From: Pradoshia sp. D12
GTDB taxonomy: Bacteria > Bacillota > Bacilli > Bacillales > Pradoshiaceae
NCBI RefSeq assembly: GCF_008935075.1
Contig: NZ_CP044545.1
Coordinates: 1,267,501 to 1,331,500 of the forward strand
Direction of reading: 5' to 3'
DNA: 64,000 bases
Position numbers and translations under genes: made by a program. The notes under the pieces are model-generated. The model had not been told where the DNA came from, did no database searches, and saw nothing but the letters and a program-made list of their open reading frames with translations. Of this stretch, positions 34,706-44,697 are shown piece by piece. The stretch's first letter is position 1. Every line of letters starts with the position of its first letter.

Positions 34706-37480
34706 ATGGAATTTAAAGACACATTATTGATGCCTAAAACAGAATTTCCAATGCGTGGGAATTTACCAAAAAGAGAACCGGAAGTTCAAGCAGGTTGGGA
34801 AGAAAAAAATATTTACAAATTAGTACAGGAGCGCACGAAGGACCTTCCTAAATTTGTGCTGCATGACGGACCTCCTTATGCGAATGGAAACATTCATATC
34901 GGGCATGCAATGAATAAAATCTTAAAGGATTTTATTGTTCGCTTTAAATCAATGAATGGTTATAATGCGCCATATGTACCAGGTTGGGATACTCATGGTT
35001 TACCAATTGAAACAGCTCTAACTAAAAACAAAAAAGTAAATCGTAAGGAAATGACAATCGCTGAATTCCGTAAACTTTGTGAGGAATATGCTTATACACA
35101 AATTGATCAGCAGCGCACTCAATTTAAACGTTTAGGTGTAAGAGGAGACTGGGAAAATCCATACATCACACTGAAACCTGAATATGAAGCTGAGCAAATC
35201 AAAGTTTTCGGTGATATGGCGAAAAAAGGCTATATCTATAAAGGATTAAAACCGGTTTATTGGTCTCCTTCCAGTGAATCTGCACTAGCTGAAGCGGAAA
35301 TCGAATACCACGACAAGAAATCAGCATCTATCTTTGTTGCATTTGATGTGAAGGACGGCAAAGGAGTAGTGGAAGAGGGAGCGAAGTTCATTATTTGGAC
35401 AACGACACCTTGGACCATTCCAGCTAACCTTGGAATTGCTGTTCACCCACGCCTTGATTATGTACTTGTGAATGTGGATGGTACAAAATATATTGTGGCT
35501 GAAACATTATTGCCTTCCGTTAAAGAAACACTTGGATGGGAGAATGCTGAAGTTGAGAAGACTGTTAAAGGTGCTGAACTGGAATATGTAGTCACTAAAC
35601 ATCCATTGTATGACCGTGACTCACTTGTTATTTTAGGAGAGCATGTAACCACTGATGCAGGTACAGGTTGTGTTCATACTGCGCCAGGACATGGTGAAGA
35701 TGACTTTATCGTAGGTCAGAAATATAATCTTGGAGTACTCTGCCCAGTGGATGGAAAAGGCCATATGACTTCTGATGCTCCTGGATTTGAAGGATTATTC
35801 TATGATAAAGCAAACAAAGAAATCACGGATAAACTCGAGGAAGTCGGTGCTCTGTTAAAACTTGATTTCATTACACACTCTTATCCGCATGATTGGAGAA
35901 CGAAAAAGCCAACAATTTTCCGTGCAACTGACCAATGGTTTGCTTCAGTTGATGATATCCGTGAAGACCTATTGCAGCAGATCAAAGAAACTAAATGGGT
36001 ACCTGCATGGGGTGAAACGAGATTATTTAACATGATTCGTGATCGTGGAGACTGGTGTATTTCCCGTCAGCGTGCATGGGGCGTACCGATTCCGGTGTTT
36101 TATGCAGAAAATGGTGAAGCAATCATTACGGATGAAACGATTAAGCATGTATCCGATTTATTCCGACAATACGGTTCCACTGTTTGGTTTGAGAAAGACG
36201 CAAAAGATCTTCTCCCAGAAGGCTTTACACATGAAGGCAGCCCTAATGGCTTATTTACGAAAGAAACAGATATTATGGACGTATGGTTTGACTCTGGCTC
36301 CTCCCATCAATCAGTTCTTGAAGCAAGAGAAGATTTGAGAAGACCAGCTGACCTTTACCTTGAGGGTTCAGACCAATATCGTGGATGGTTTAACTCCTCT
36401 TTGATCACGTCAGTTGCTGTTACTGGTAAAGCTCCTTACAAGGAAGTATTAAGCCACGGATTTACACTTGATGGAGAAGGCCGTAAAATGAGTAAATCCC
36501 TAGGAAACACAATTGACCCATTAAAAGTTATTAATCAAATGGGTGCAGATATTCTGCGTCTTTGGGTTGCGAGTGTCGATTACCAGGCTGATGTACGTGT
36601 TTCTGATAATATTCTGAAACAAGTATCCGAAGTATATCGTAAAATTCGTAACACATTCAGATTCCTGCTTGGAAACCTGAGCGGATTTAACGCAGAGCAT
36701 GATGCTGTTTCTTACGAAAATCTTCGTGAAGTGGACCAATATATGCTCATTAAGTTAAATGATTTGGTTGATCAGGTAAAACAATCCTATGACAATTATG
36801 AATTTGCTGATATCTATAATGGTATCAATAATTTCTGTACACAGGATTTAAGTTCCTTCTATCTGGATTATGCAAAGGATATTCTATACTGCGATGCGGA
36901 AAACAGTGATGGCCGCCGTGCAATTCAAACTGTACTGCATGAATGCGTTATGAAGCTAGTTAAATTGATTGCTCCTATTCTGCCGCATACAGCTGATGAA
37001 GTTTGGACTTTTATCGATGATGCTGATGCAGAGAGCGTACAATTAACAGATATGCCGTCGGTTGAAAATTATCCAAATAGTACAGCTGTTAAAGCGAAAT
37101 GGGATTTGTTCATGAATTTACGTGATGATGTCCTTAAAGCGCTTGAAGAAGCAAGAAATTCAAAAGTAATTGGTAAATCATTAAATGCGAAAGTAGCATT
37201 GTATGTAAGTGAAGAAACAAAAGATTTGCTTGAAAGCATTGAAGAAAGCCTTGAACAATTATTTATCGTTTCTTCAGTGGAAGTTGCCGGATACATTTAC
37301 GATGCACCGGAAGAAGCTATTAAGTTAGAGCATGCGGCAATTTTAGTCACAAAAGCAGATGGAGAAACTTGTGAACGTTGCTGGAATATCAGTGAAGAGG
37401 TTGGTACAATTGAAAAACACCCAACTTTATGTGAACGCTGCTCCACAGTGGTAGTTAACGAATATCCAGAACTCGGATAA
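34706..37480 (+). CDS. ileS: Isoleucyl-tRNA synthetase
   Basis: A 924-residue class I synthetase. The HIGH motif is His64-I-G-H67, the KMSKS loop starts at Lys594, and the editing (CP1) domain lies between, with [12 protein letters not shown]. The C-terminal zinc site has CERCW and CERCS pairs. Long C-terminal zinc-containing enzymes of this type are the mupirocin-sensitive bacterial form. ATG 34706 is set by AAGGAG 8 nt upstream; GTG 34697 overlaps that site. Its transcript is controlled by the T-box leader. Confidence 0.97.
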   Translation: MEFKDTLLMPKTEFPMRGNLPKREPEVQAGWEEKNIYKLVQERTKDLPKFVLHDGPPYANGNIHIGHAMNKILKDFIVRFKSMNGYNAPYVPGWDTHGLPIETALTKNKKVNRKEMTIAEFRKLCEEYAYTQIDQQRTQFKRLGVRGDWENPYITLKPEYEAEQIKVFGDMAKKGYIYKGLKPVYWSPSSESALAEAEIEYHDKKSASIFVAFDVKDGKGVVEEGAKFIIWTTTPWTIPANLGIAVHPRLDYVLVNVDGTKYIVAETLLPSVKETLGWENAEVEKTVKGAELEYVVTKHPLYDRDSLVILGEHVTTDAGTGCVHTAPGHGEDDFIVGQKYNLGVLCPVDGKGHMTSDAPGFEGLFYDKANKEITDKLEEVGALLKLDFITHSYPHDWRTKKPTIFRATDQWFASVDDIREDLLQQIKETKWVPAWGETRLFNMIRDRGDWCISRQRAWGVPIPVFYAENGEAIITDETIKHVSDLFRQYGSTVWFEKDAKDLLPEGFTHEGSPNGLFTKETDIMDVWFDSGSSHQSVLEAREDLRRPADLYLEGSDQYRGWFNSSLITSVAVTGKAPYKEVLSHGFTLDGEGRKMSKSLGNTIDPLKVINQMGADILRLWVASVDYQADVRVSDNILKQVSEVYRKIRNTFRFLLGNLSGFNAEHDAVSYENLREVDQYMLIKLNDLVDQVKQSYDNYEFADIYNGINNFCTQDLSSFYLDYAKDILYCDAENSDGRRAIQTVLHECVMKLVKLIAPILPHTADEVWTFIDDADAESVQLTDMPSVENYPNSTAVKAKWDLFMNLRDDVLKALEEARNSKVIGKSLNAKVALYVSEETKDLLESIEESLEQLFIVSSVEVAGYIYDAPEEAIKLEHAAILVTKADGETCERCWNISEEVGTIEKHPTLCERCSTVVVNEYPELG

Positions 37481-37754
37481 TCGAGTATTTTAAAATGATA
37501 GAGAGCCGATTTCCTGAGTGCTTATGCAATCAGTGAAAAGTGAGGTACACTCTCATTTGAAGAGCTTTTATGTGTGGGCAGTAGAGGTGATAGACCGACC
37601 TGCTCCAAAATACTGGGATGCTATTCCTTCTATAGGCCCTTTCATCTATTCGAAAGGGCCTGTATTTTTGTTAAAGTTTTAAAACATTTGTTAGATAGAT
37701 ATGCTACAATTTGTTAGGCAGTATGTACATTTTAAGCAGGCAGGGGGCAAGCTT
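37481..37754. other. Spacer between ileS and lspA with structured segment and terminator
   Basis: This 274-bp stretch occupies the place of B. subtilis ylyA, which is absent. A terminator lies at 37635-37667. Upstream of it 37500-37630 can form several stems, for example GGGCAG with CTGCTCC (37576-37610). A 52-codon frame at 37524 runs through the terminator and is not convincing. Confidence 0.6.
37635..37667 (+). terminator. Terminator upstream of lspA
   Basis: The stem GGCCCTTTC / GAAAGGGCC (37635-37643 and 37652-37660) with an 8-nt loop is followed by TGTATTTTTG. It should end ileS transcription; if the preceding segment is a leader, it could also act as an attenuator. Confidence 0.85.
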
Positions 37755-38228
37755 ATGTTATATATGTATTATTTGATTGCGTTGCTCATTATCATGATTG
37801 ACCAATTTACGAAATGGTTGGTCGTTAAGTATATGACCTTAGGGGAAAGTATACCAATCATTGATAACTTTCTATACATTACCTCTCACAGAAACCGAGG
37901 GGCAGCCTGGGGAATTCTTCAGGGACAAATGTGGTTTTTTTATATCGTAACAACCGTGGTTATTATTGGAATTGTCTTTTACATAAGAAAATTCAGTACC
38001 GATAAGTTGACGGGGATATCCCTTGGACTTATTCTTGGAGGAGCGATTGGTAATTTTATTGATCGGATTTTCCGCAATGAAGTGGTTGATTTTGTGCATA
38101 CGTATATATTCTCATACAGTTTTCCTGTCTTTAATGTGGCAGATTCTGCTCTTTGTATAGGAGTTGGATTATTGGTGATTGCTATGTTTATGGAGGAAAA
38201 AAGAGCTAAGGAGCTAAAGAATGGATAG
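37755..38228 (+). CDS. lspA: Lipoprotein signal peptidase II
   Basis: A 157-residue integral membrane aspartyl protease with four transmembrane helices. It cleaves signal peptides of diacylated prolipoproteins. The catalytic pair is Asp103 (in GNFIDRIF) and Asp130 (in FNVADSAL); [12 protein letters not shown] is the family motif. ATG 37755 follows AGGGGG by 7 nt and matches the B. subtilis start MLY; the open frame extends 18 codons further without a ribosome site. Its last 8 nt overlap the start of the next gene. Confidence 0.96.
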   Translation: MLYMYYLIALLIIMIDQFTKWLVVKYMTLGESIPIIDNFLYITSHRNRGAAWGILQGQMWFFYIVTTVVIIGIVFYIRKFSTDKLTGISLGLILGGAIGNFIDRIFRNEVVDFVHTYIFSYSFPVFNVADSALCIGVGLLVIAMFMEEKRAKELKNG

Positions 38229-39135
38229 TCAAAGACTGATAGTAACAGAAGAACAAAAAGGTGAAAGGCTTGATAAAGTCCTTTCCGTTTTAAATGAAGA
38301 ATGGTCACGTTCTCAAGTCCAGCAGTGGATAAAAGAAGGGAATATTCTGGTGAATGACAAACAGATAAAGGCAAATTATAAATGTCAGCCTGGTGACTCT
38401 ATTGAAATCACACCATCAGAGCCAGAGGAACTTGATGTTGTAGCTGAGAACATTCCTCTTGATATTTATTATGAGGATGCGGATGTCATTGTTGTCAATA
38501 AACCAAAAGGCATGGTTGTACATCCGGCAGCAGGACATGGATCAGGTACACTTGTAAATGCTTTAATGTACCATTGCAAGGATTTATCAGGAATCAATGG
38601 TGTGATGCGTCCAGGTATCGTCCATCGTATCGATAAGGATACTTCAGGATTGCTCATGGTCGCTAAAAATGATTATGCGCATGAGAGACTTGTAAAGCAA
38701 TTAACTGAAAAAACAGTTACCCGGAAGTATAAGGCACTTGTCCACGGTATCATTCCACATGATGCAGGAACGGTAGATGCGCCGATAGGCCGTGATAAAC
38801 GAGATCGTCAAAGCATGACAGTAACAGACGATAATTCTAGGCATGCAGTTACACATTTTCATGTACTGGAAAGATTTAAAGACTTTACTTTTATTGAATG
38901 TCAGCTTGAAACAGGACGCACTCATCAAATTCGTGTCCATATGAAATATATTGGTTATCCTCTTGCTGGTGACCCTAAGTATGGACCAAGAAAAACTCCT
39001 GATTTAAATGGACAGGCTTTACATGCAGCAGTTCTGGGATTTGTCCATCCTAGAACAGAGGAATATTTGGAATTTGAAGCTCCATTACCAGCATATTTTG
39101 TCGATTATTTGGAAACTTTAAGAATTGACTGTTGA
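38221..39135 (+). CDS. ylyB: RluD-family pseudouridine synthase YlyB
   Basis: A 304-residue protein with an N-terminal S4 RNA-binding domain (about residues 13-75) and an RluA/RluD-type catalytic domain. The catalytic aspartate is in the motif [11 protein letters not shown] (near residue 138), and [10 protein letters not shown] near the C-terminus is the family's second signature. By family it should modify 23S rRNA uridines in helix 69. The start overlaps lspA by 8 nt. The pyr promoter begins inside its last codons. Confidence 0.93.
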   Translation: MDSQRLIVTEEQKGERLDKVLSVLNEEWSRSQVQQWIKEGNILVNDKQIKANYKCQPGDSIEITPSEPEELDVVAENIPLDIYYEDADVIVVNKPKGMVVHPAAGHGSGTLVNALMYHCKDLSGINGVMRPGIVHRIDKDTSGLLMVAKNDYAHERLVKQLTEKTVTRKYKALVHGIIPHDAGTVDAPIGRDKRDRQSMTVTDDNSRHAVTHFHVLERFKDFTFIECQLETGRTHQIRVHMKYIGYPLAGDPKYGPRKTPDLNGQALHAAVLGFVHPRTEEYLEFEAPLPAYFVDYLETLRIDC

Positions 39136-39161
39136 CAAGGATAACAATCCTAAAGTAATAT
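39132..39161 (+). promoter_or_regulatory. SigA promoter of the pyr operon
   Basis: TTGACA (39132-39137) and TAATAT (39156-39161) are spaced by 18 bp. The -35 overlaps the stop codon of ylyB. Confidence 0.82.
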
Positions 39162-39180
39162 AGATACAACTGAATAGGGT

Positions 39181-39857
<677 letters not shown>

Positions 39858-39862
39858 ATAAA

Positions 39863-39962
39863 CCTTTTTAATTCAGTCCTGTGAGGCTGAAAAGGGGAGC
39901 AAGTGATATTTGCTTATGCAAATAATCATCTCCCTTCGAAACCAATTCTTTCATCAGGGAGG
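39863..39962 (+). promoter_or_regulatory. PyrR-binding site 2 (pyrP leader), without a poly-T terminator
   Basis: CAGTCCTGTGAGGCTG (39874-39889) flanked by CCTTTT / AAAAGG is a good PyrR site. A following hairpin (GGGGAG to CTCCC, 39894-39934, with inner ATTTGC / GCAAAT) has no T-run. CTCCCT (39930-39935) is also complementary to the pyrP SD AGGGAG (39956-39961). Confidence 0.75.
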
Positions 39963-39970
39963 CAATAATT

Positions 39971-41275
39971 ATGACTTCTACAGAAATAGCAAACAATCCT
40001 CATATAAGGTACGATGTCAATGAAAAACCAACTCCGAAGCAATGGTTTATATTAAGCCTGCAGCATTTATTTGCGATGTTTGGTTCAACCATTCTTGTGC
40101 CGATTCTAACAGGCCTTGATCCGGGAATTGCCCTATTGACAAGCGGTATTGGTACACTGGTTTACATCCTGATCACCAAAGGGCAAATACCAGCCTATCT
40201 CGGTTCATCCTTTGCCTTTATCTATCCGATTACTTTACTAAATGAAAGCAGTGGTGTTGGCTCTGCTTTAGTAGGCGGCTTTTTGATTGGACTTGTTTAT
40301 GCACTCGTTGCTTTATTAGTTAAAAAACTAGGCACTAAAACAATCCTAAATTTTTTACCGCCTGTAGTAGTTGGTCCTGTCATTATGGTAATTGGTCTTG
40401 GTCTTGCCTCAACAGCAGTCAATATGGCCATGTATGAAAATCCGAATGCAGAAGTGCTTGTTTACAGCACAAAACATATTACGGTTGCCTTAATTACACT
40501 TGTCATCACGATCATATGCAGTGTAGTCTTAAAAAACTTTTTTTCACTGATTCCAGTATTAATCGGTATTATTGGTGGTTATATTACAGCCCTCTTCTTT
40601 GGAATTGTAGATTTCACTCCGGTAAAAGAAGCAGCCTGGTTCCAGCTTCCAAACTTCACGATGCCATTTGTTGATTATACGCCAACGTTAAGCTGGGAGA
40701 TTATTCTGGTTATGATTCCGATTGCCATCGTCCCTATATCAGAACATATAGGTGATCAATTGGTTATTAGTAAAATCGCAGGACGTAATTTTGTTGAGAA
40801 ACCAGGATTGCATCGCTCATTGTTAGGAGATGGAGTATCCATTATGATTGCCTCTTGTCTTGGTGGTCCTCCGAATACAACCTATGGAGAAAATATAGGT
40901 GTTATGGCTCTTACACGGGTATTCAGTGTGTATGTTATAGGCGGAGCGGCAGTCTTTGCAATCCTGTTCGGATTTATTGGAAAAATTTCAGCCCTTATTC
41001 AATCCATTCCATCAGCTGTGATGGGTGGGGTATCCATTCTTCTGTTCGGTATCATAGCATCAAGTGGTTTACGGATGTTGATCGACAGCAAAATCGATTT
41101 ATCTAAAAATAGAAACTTAGTCATATCCTCTGTCATTTTAATCATTGGTGTAGGTGGTGCAATGCTCAAAATCACCGATCATGCCTCCATTTCAGGAATG
41201 GCATTAGCCGCCATTGTAGGTGTCATCTTAAATCTTGTACTTCCCGGTAAGGAAACCAGCGAAAGTCAGGGTTGA
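39971..41275 (+). CDS. pyrP: Uracil permease PyrP (NCS2 family)
   Basis: A 434-residue transporter with about 12-14 membrane segments. NCS2/UraA marks are the N-terminal QHLFAMFGSTILVPILTGLD and the C-terminal substrate motif PNTTYGENIGVMALTRVFS. It imports uracil by proton symport. AGGGAGG precedes ATG 39971 by 8 nt. It lies between a PyrR site and a plain terminator in the pyr operon. Confidence 0.96.
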   Translation: MTSTEIANNPHIRYDVNEKPTPKQWFILSLQHLFAMFGSTILVPILTGLDPGIALLTSGIGTLVYILITKGQIPAYLGSSFAFIYPITLLNESSGVGSALVGGFLIGLVYALVALLVKKLGTKTILNFLPPVVVGPVIMVIGLGLASTAVNMAMYENPNAEVLVYSTKHITVALITLVITIICSVVLKNFFSLIPVLIGIIGGYITALFFGIVDFTPVKEAAWFQLPNFTMPFVDYTPTLSWEIILVMIPIAIVPISEHIGDQLVISKIAGRNFVEKPGLHRSLLGDGVSIMIASCLGGPPNTTYGENIGVMALTRVFSVYVIGGAAVFAILFGFIGKISALIQSIPSAVMGGVSILLFGIIASSGLRMLIDSKIDLSKNRNLVISSVILIIGVGGAMLKITDHASISGMALAAIVGVILNLVLPGKETSESQG

Positions 41276-41363
41276 TAGTAGATCCAACAAGTAAAATACA
41301 GGGATTAGGTTAAGTACGACAATTCCAGTATGCGATATTGGGATGAATCGACTAAATAAACTA

Positions 41364-41402
41364 AAACCCTGATTCGTAAAAAACGAATTAGGGTTTTTTT
41401 TA
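41364..41402 (+). terminator. Terminator between pyrP and pyrB (no canonical PyrR hairpin)
   Basis: A near-perfect stem (AAACCCTGATTCGT against ACGAATTAGGGTTT, about 41364-41395) is followed by TTTTTTT. In B. subtilis this is the third PyrR attenuator, but no CAGTCC...GAGGCTG is found in 41276-41363. Confidence 0.82.
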
Positions 41403-41424
41403 GAATATGGGAGGCTGGTTGATT

Positions 41425-42363
41425 GTGAAACATTTACTTACGATGACAGATTTGTCGATTGAGGAAATTACAGGCTTGCTTTTAGATGCTGAGGCATTTG
41501 CTAATGGGGAAACGTGGATGCCAGCAAAAAGACACTTTGTAGCAAATTTATTTTTTGAAGCGAGCACGCGTACTAAAATCAGCTTTGAAATGGCACAGCG
41601 GAAGCTTGGGCTGGATGTAATCCCTTTTGAAGTGCAAACATCAAGTGTATTAAAAGGCGAAAGCCTATCCGATACAGTGAAGACTTTAGAAGCAATTGGA
41701 GTGGAAACCGTAGTAATTCGTCATTCAGAAGATAATTTTTTTGCAAATTTAATACAAAGTGGTGTATATTTATCCATAATGAATGCTGGTGATGGATGCG
41801 GGCATCATCCTACACAATGTTTATTGGACTTGATGACCATTAAACAGGAATTTCAAACGTTTCGAGGTTTAAAAGTGGCAATCATAGGAGATATCAGGCA
41901 TAGCCGCGTAGCGCGATCAAATGCGGAAACACTGACCCGATTAGGCGCAAAGGTTGTTTTCTCAGGCCCACAAACTTGGGCGAATCCTCCGGGAAGTAAT
42001 GTGGCCTATGAACCAATTGATGACGCTATCGAAAACGCAGATGTAGTTATGTTGCTCCGGATCCAGCATGAACGTCATTCAGTGGAAATGCCAATGAGCA
42101 AAATAGAATATTTGAACAGATATGGCTTGACGATTGAAAGGGAGAGACGGCTGAGGAGTAATTGTATAATTATGCATCCCGCGCCAGTGAACAGAGGTGT
42201 GGAAATTGATGATTCTTTAGTTGAATGCGCACGTTCGCGAATATTTAAACAAATGACCAATGGAGTATATGTGAGAATGGCTGCTTTAAAAAATAGTATC
42301 GAGCAAAGGGGAGGAGCGGCAAATCATGAATACAATTATAAAAAGTGCGCAATTTTATCTTGA
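41425..42363 (+). CDS. pyrB: Aspartate carbamoyltransferase catalytic subunit
   Basis: A 312-residue transcarbamoylase for the second pyrimidine step. The carbamoyl-phosphate motif FFEASTRT, the loop [15 protein letters not shown] and the aspartate-site [12 protein letters not shown] are complete. No regulatory subunit gene is near, as in other Bacillales. GTG 41425 is set by GGGAGG 10 nt upstream and by the usual start KHLLTM. The C-terminus reads 38 nt into pyrC, an unusually long overlap in this operon. Confidence 0.95.
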   Translation: MKHLLTMTDLSIEEITGLLLDAEAFANGETWMPAKRHFVANLFFEASTRTKISFEMAQRKLGLDVIPFEVQTSSVLKGESLSDTVKTLEAIGVETVVIRHSEDNFFANLIQSGVYLSIMNAGDGCGHHPTQCLLDLMTIKQEFQTFRGLKVAIIGDIRHSRVARSNAETLTRLGAKVVFSGPQTWANPPGSNVAYEPIDDAIENADVVMLLRIQHERHSVEMPMSKIEYLNRYGLTIERERRLRSNCIIMHPAPVNRGVEIDDSLVECARSRIFKQMTNGVYVRMAALKNSIEQRGGAANHEYNYKKCAILS

Positions 42364-43612
42364 GGATGGAACACAGGTCACAAAGGATATTTTAATTCAA
42401 AACGGAGTGATTTCCGATATCCAGGATGAATTGCAAAATCAGCAGGCAAACATCATTCATGCTAAAGGATTTTTATTGGCACCTGGTTTTATCGATTTGC
42501 ATGTTCACCTAAGAGAGCCGGGAGGAGAACATAAAGAAACGATTGAAACAGGTACACAGGCTGCAGCAAAAGGCGGATTTACCACTGTAGCTGCTATGCC
42601 GAATACACGACCCGTTCCGGATACAGCCGAACATTTACGTTCGTTAAATAATAGAATAAGAGAAACGGCGAGCACAAGGGTATTGCCCTATGCATCAATT
42701 ACAGTCAGGGAGCTCGGAAAGGAATTAACTGATTTTGAATCTCTGAAAAAATCCGGAGCATTTGCCTTTACAGATGACGGAGTCGGCATCCAGTCAGCTG
42801 GTATGATGCTTGAAGCTATGAAAAAAGCTGCAAAACTGGATATGACCATTGTCGCTCATTGTGAGGATAATTCGTTAATTCAAAGTGGATGTGTACATGA
42901 AGGAATCTATTCGAGAGAACATGAATTACCCGGCATCCCTTCAGTATGTGAAGCGGTCCATATTGCCAGGGATGTATTACTGGCCGAGACAACAGGGTGC
43001 CATTATCATGTTTGCCACATAAGCACGAAGGAGTCTGTAAGAACGGTTCGTGATGCCAAGAAAGCAGGCATACATGTAACAGCAGAGGTAACCCCCCATC
43101 ATTTGTTACTGTCCGAAATGGACATTAAGGAGCTGGATCCTAATTTTAAAATGAATCCGCCTTTAAGAGGTGAGGATGACAAAAAAGCATTGCTAGAAGG
43201 CCTGTTAGACGGGACGATTGATTTTATCGCTACGGATCATGCCCCCCATTCAGAAGAAGAAAAATCACAACATATCAGGCTTGCACCGTTTGGCATAGTT
43301 GGATTAGAAACAGCTTTTCCGCTGTTGTATACATATTTGGTGAAAAAGGGAGCGATGACCCTGAAACAATTAATTGATTTCTTGACGATAAAACCAGCTC
43401 AAGCATTTAAACTTAACTACGGAAAAATAGAAAAAGGAAGACAAGCGGATCTAGTTCTGATTGATTTAGAAGAAGAGCAAGTAATTAATCCTCAAACCTT
43501 TCTTTCCAAAGGAAAAAACACACCATTTGCTGGCCTGAGCTGTCAAGGATGGCCGGTTATGACGATTGTGGAAGGTAAAGTAGTTTGGCAGAAAGGAAGT
43601 CTAACTGAATGA
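42326..43612 (+). CDS. pyrC: Dihydroorotase (class I)
   Basis: A 428-residue amidohydrolase for the third pyrimidine step. The metal motif His59-V-His61 (in [10 protein letters not shown]) is followed by further ligands in VAHCEDN, YHVCHIS and FIATDHAPH. The length and the short HxH-to-end layout indicate the monofunctional class I enzyme. It starts inside the pyrB 3' end after GGAGGAG and overlaps carA by ATGA. Confidence 0.96.
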   Translation: MNTIIKSAQFYLEDGTQVTKDILIQNGVISDIQDELQNQQANIIHAKGFLLAPGFIDLHVHLREPGGEHKETIETGTQAAAKGGFTTVAAMPNTRPVPDTAEHLRSLNNRIRETASTRVLPYASITVRELGKELTDFESLKKSGAFAFTDDGVGIQSAGMMLEAMKKAAKLDMTIVAHCEDNSLIQSGCVHEGIYSREHELPGIPSVCEAVHIARDVLLAETTGCHYHVCHISTKESVRTVRDAKKAGIHVTAEVTPHHLLLSEMDIKELDPNFKMNPPLRGEDDKKALLEGLLDGTIDFIATDHAPHSEEEKSQHIRLAPFGIVGLETAFPLLYTYLVKKGAMTLKQLIDFLTIKPAQAFKLNYGKIEKGRQADLVLIDLEEEQVINPQTFLSKGKNTPFAGLSCQGWPVMTIVEGKVVWQKGSLTE

Positions 43613-44697
43613 AGAGACAATTAATTTTAGAAGATGGAACAATTTTTATTGGTGAAGCATTTGGAGGAGAAAGCGATAAAATTGGTGAGGTTGTATTTAA
43701 TACGGGGATGACCGGTTATCAGGAGATTTTATCTGACCCTTCTTATTGTGGTCAAATTATTACGATGACTTATCCTTTAATCGGCAACTATGGAATCAAT
43801 AGGGATGATTTTGAGTCAATCGCTCCGAGTCTCAGTGGCCTAATTGTAAAAGAAGTGGCTGATTTTCCTTCGAATTGGAGAAGTGATTTTTCTCTTGATG
43901 AATACATGAAAATAAAGAATATTCCTGGCATTGCAGGGATTGATACTCGGAAATTGACAAGAATGATTCGTGAAAGAGGTACAGTAAAAGGTGTAATTTG
44001 TTCAATAACTAAAGATGCTGAAACGATGCTCCACCAAGTGAAAGCAACTGTGCTGCCTCGTAATCAGGTTCAAAAGGTATCTACAAAAAAAGCGTTTCCC
44101 AGTCCAGGACGCGGTTATCGAGTAGTCGTGGTGGATTTCGGAATGAAGCATGGAATATTAAGAGAATTAAATAATCGAGGCTGTGATGTAATCGTTGTTC
44201 CTTATAATACTACCTTTGAAGAAATTATGACGCTGCGTCCGGATGGTATCATGCTGACAAATGGACCGGGAGACCCTGAAAATGTTCCGGAAGCGATTGA
44301 AATGATAAGAAAAATTATCGGAAAAGTGCCAATGTTCGGTATTTGTCTCGGTCACCAGTTGTTCGCTTTAGCATGTAATGCTGAAACTGAAAAAATGAAA
44401 TTTGGGCATCGCGGTTCCAATCACCCAGTTAAAGATTTAAAAACAGGTAAAATTGCACTGACCTCGCAAAACCATGGATACACAGTAAAATATGACTCTA
44501 TTGAACAAACAGACTTGGAAGTTACGCATATTGCATTAAATGATGGAACGATTGAGGGATTAAGACATAAATACTACGATGCTTTCACCGTCCAATATCA
44601 CCCGGAATCATCGCCTGGCCCGGAGGACGCAAATTATTTATTTGATCAATTCATTAGCATGATTGAGAGATCCAAACTGAAGGAGGCAGTAAAATGA
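43609..44697 (+). CDS. pyrAA: Carbamoyl-phosphate synthase, pyrimidine-specific small chain
   Basis: A 362-residue glutamine amidotransferase subunit (carA type). The class I glutaminase nucleophile is Cys246 in FGICLGHQ, and the His-Glu pair is in [13 protein letters not shown]. The N-terminal domain includes [14 protein letters not shown]. It passes ammonia to the large chain encoded next. It has 4-nt overlaps with both neighbours. A location inside the pyr operon points to the pyrimidine-specific isozyme rather than an arginine one. Confidence 0.96.
   Translation: MKRQLILEDGTIFIGEAFGGESDKIGEVVFNTGMTGYQEILSDPSYCGQIITMTYPLIGNYGINRDDFESIAPSLSGLIVKEVADFPSNWRSDFSLDEYMKIKNIPGIAGIDTRKLTRMIRERGTVKGVICSITKDAETMLHQVKATVLPRNQVQKVSTKKAFPSPGRGYRVVVVDFGMKHGILRELNNRGCDVIVVPYNTTFEEIMTLRPDGIMLTNGPGDPENVPEAIEMIRKIIGKVPMFGICLGHQLFALACNAETEKMKFGHRGSNHPVKDLKTGKIALTSQNHGYTVKYDSIEQTDLEVTHIALNDGTIEGLRHKYYDAFTVQYHPESSPGPEDANYLFDQFISMIERSKLKEAVK

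Noticed and set aside
36039-36338. 99-codon frame inside ileS
   Set aside because: It lies in the +1/+2 frame within an intact, highly conserved ileS and has no ribosome site.
37524-37682. 52-codon frame between ileS and lspA
   Set aside because: It reads straight through a strong terminator stem, has a poor ribosome site and no recognised family; better read as non-coding.
40855-41106. 83-codon frame inside pyrP
   Set aside because: It is antiphase to the conserved transporter frame and is Trp/Cys/Arg-rich, as spurious frames often are.
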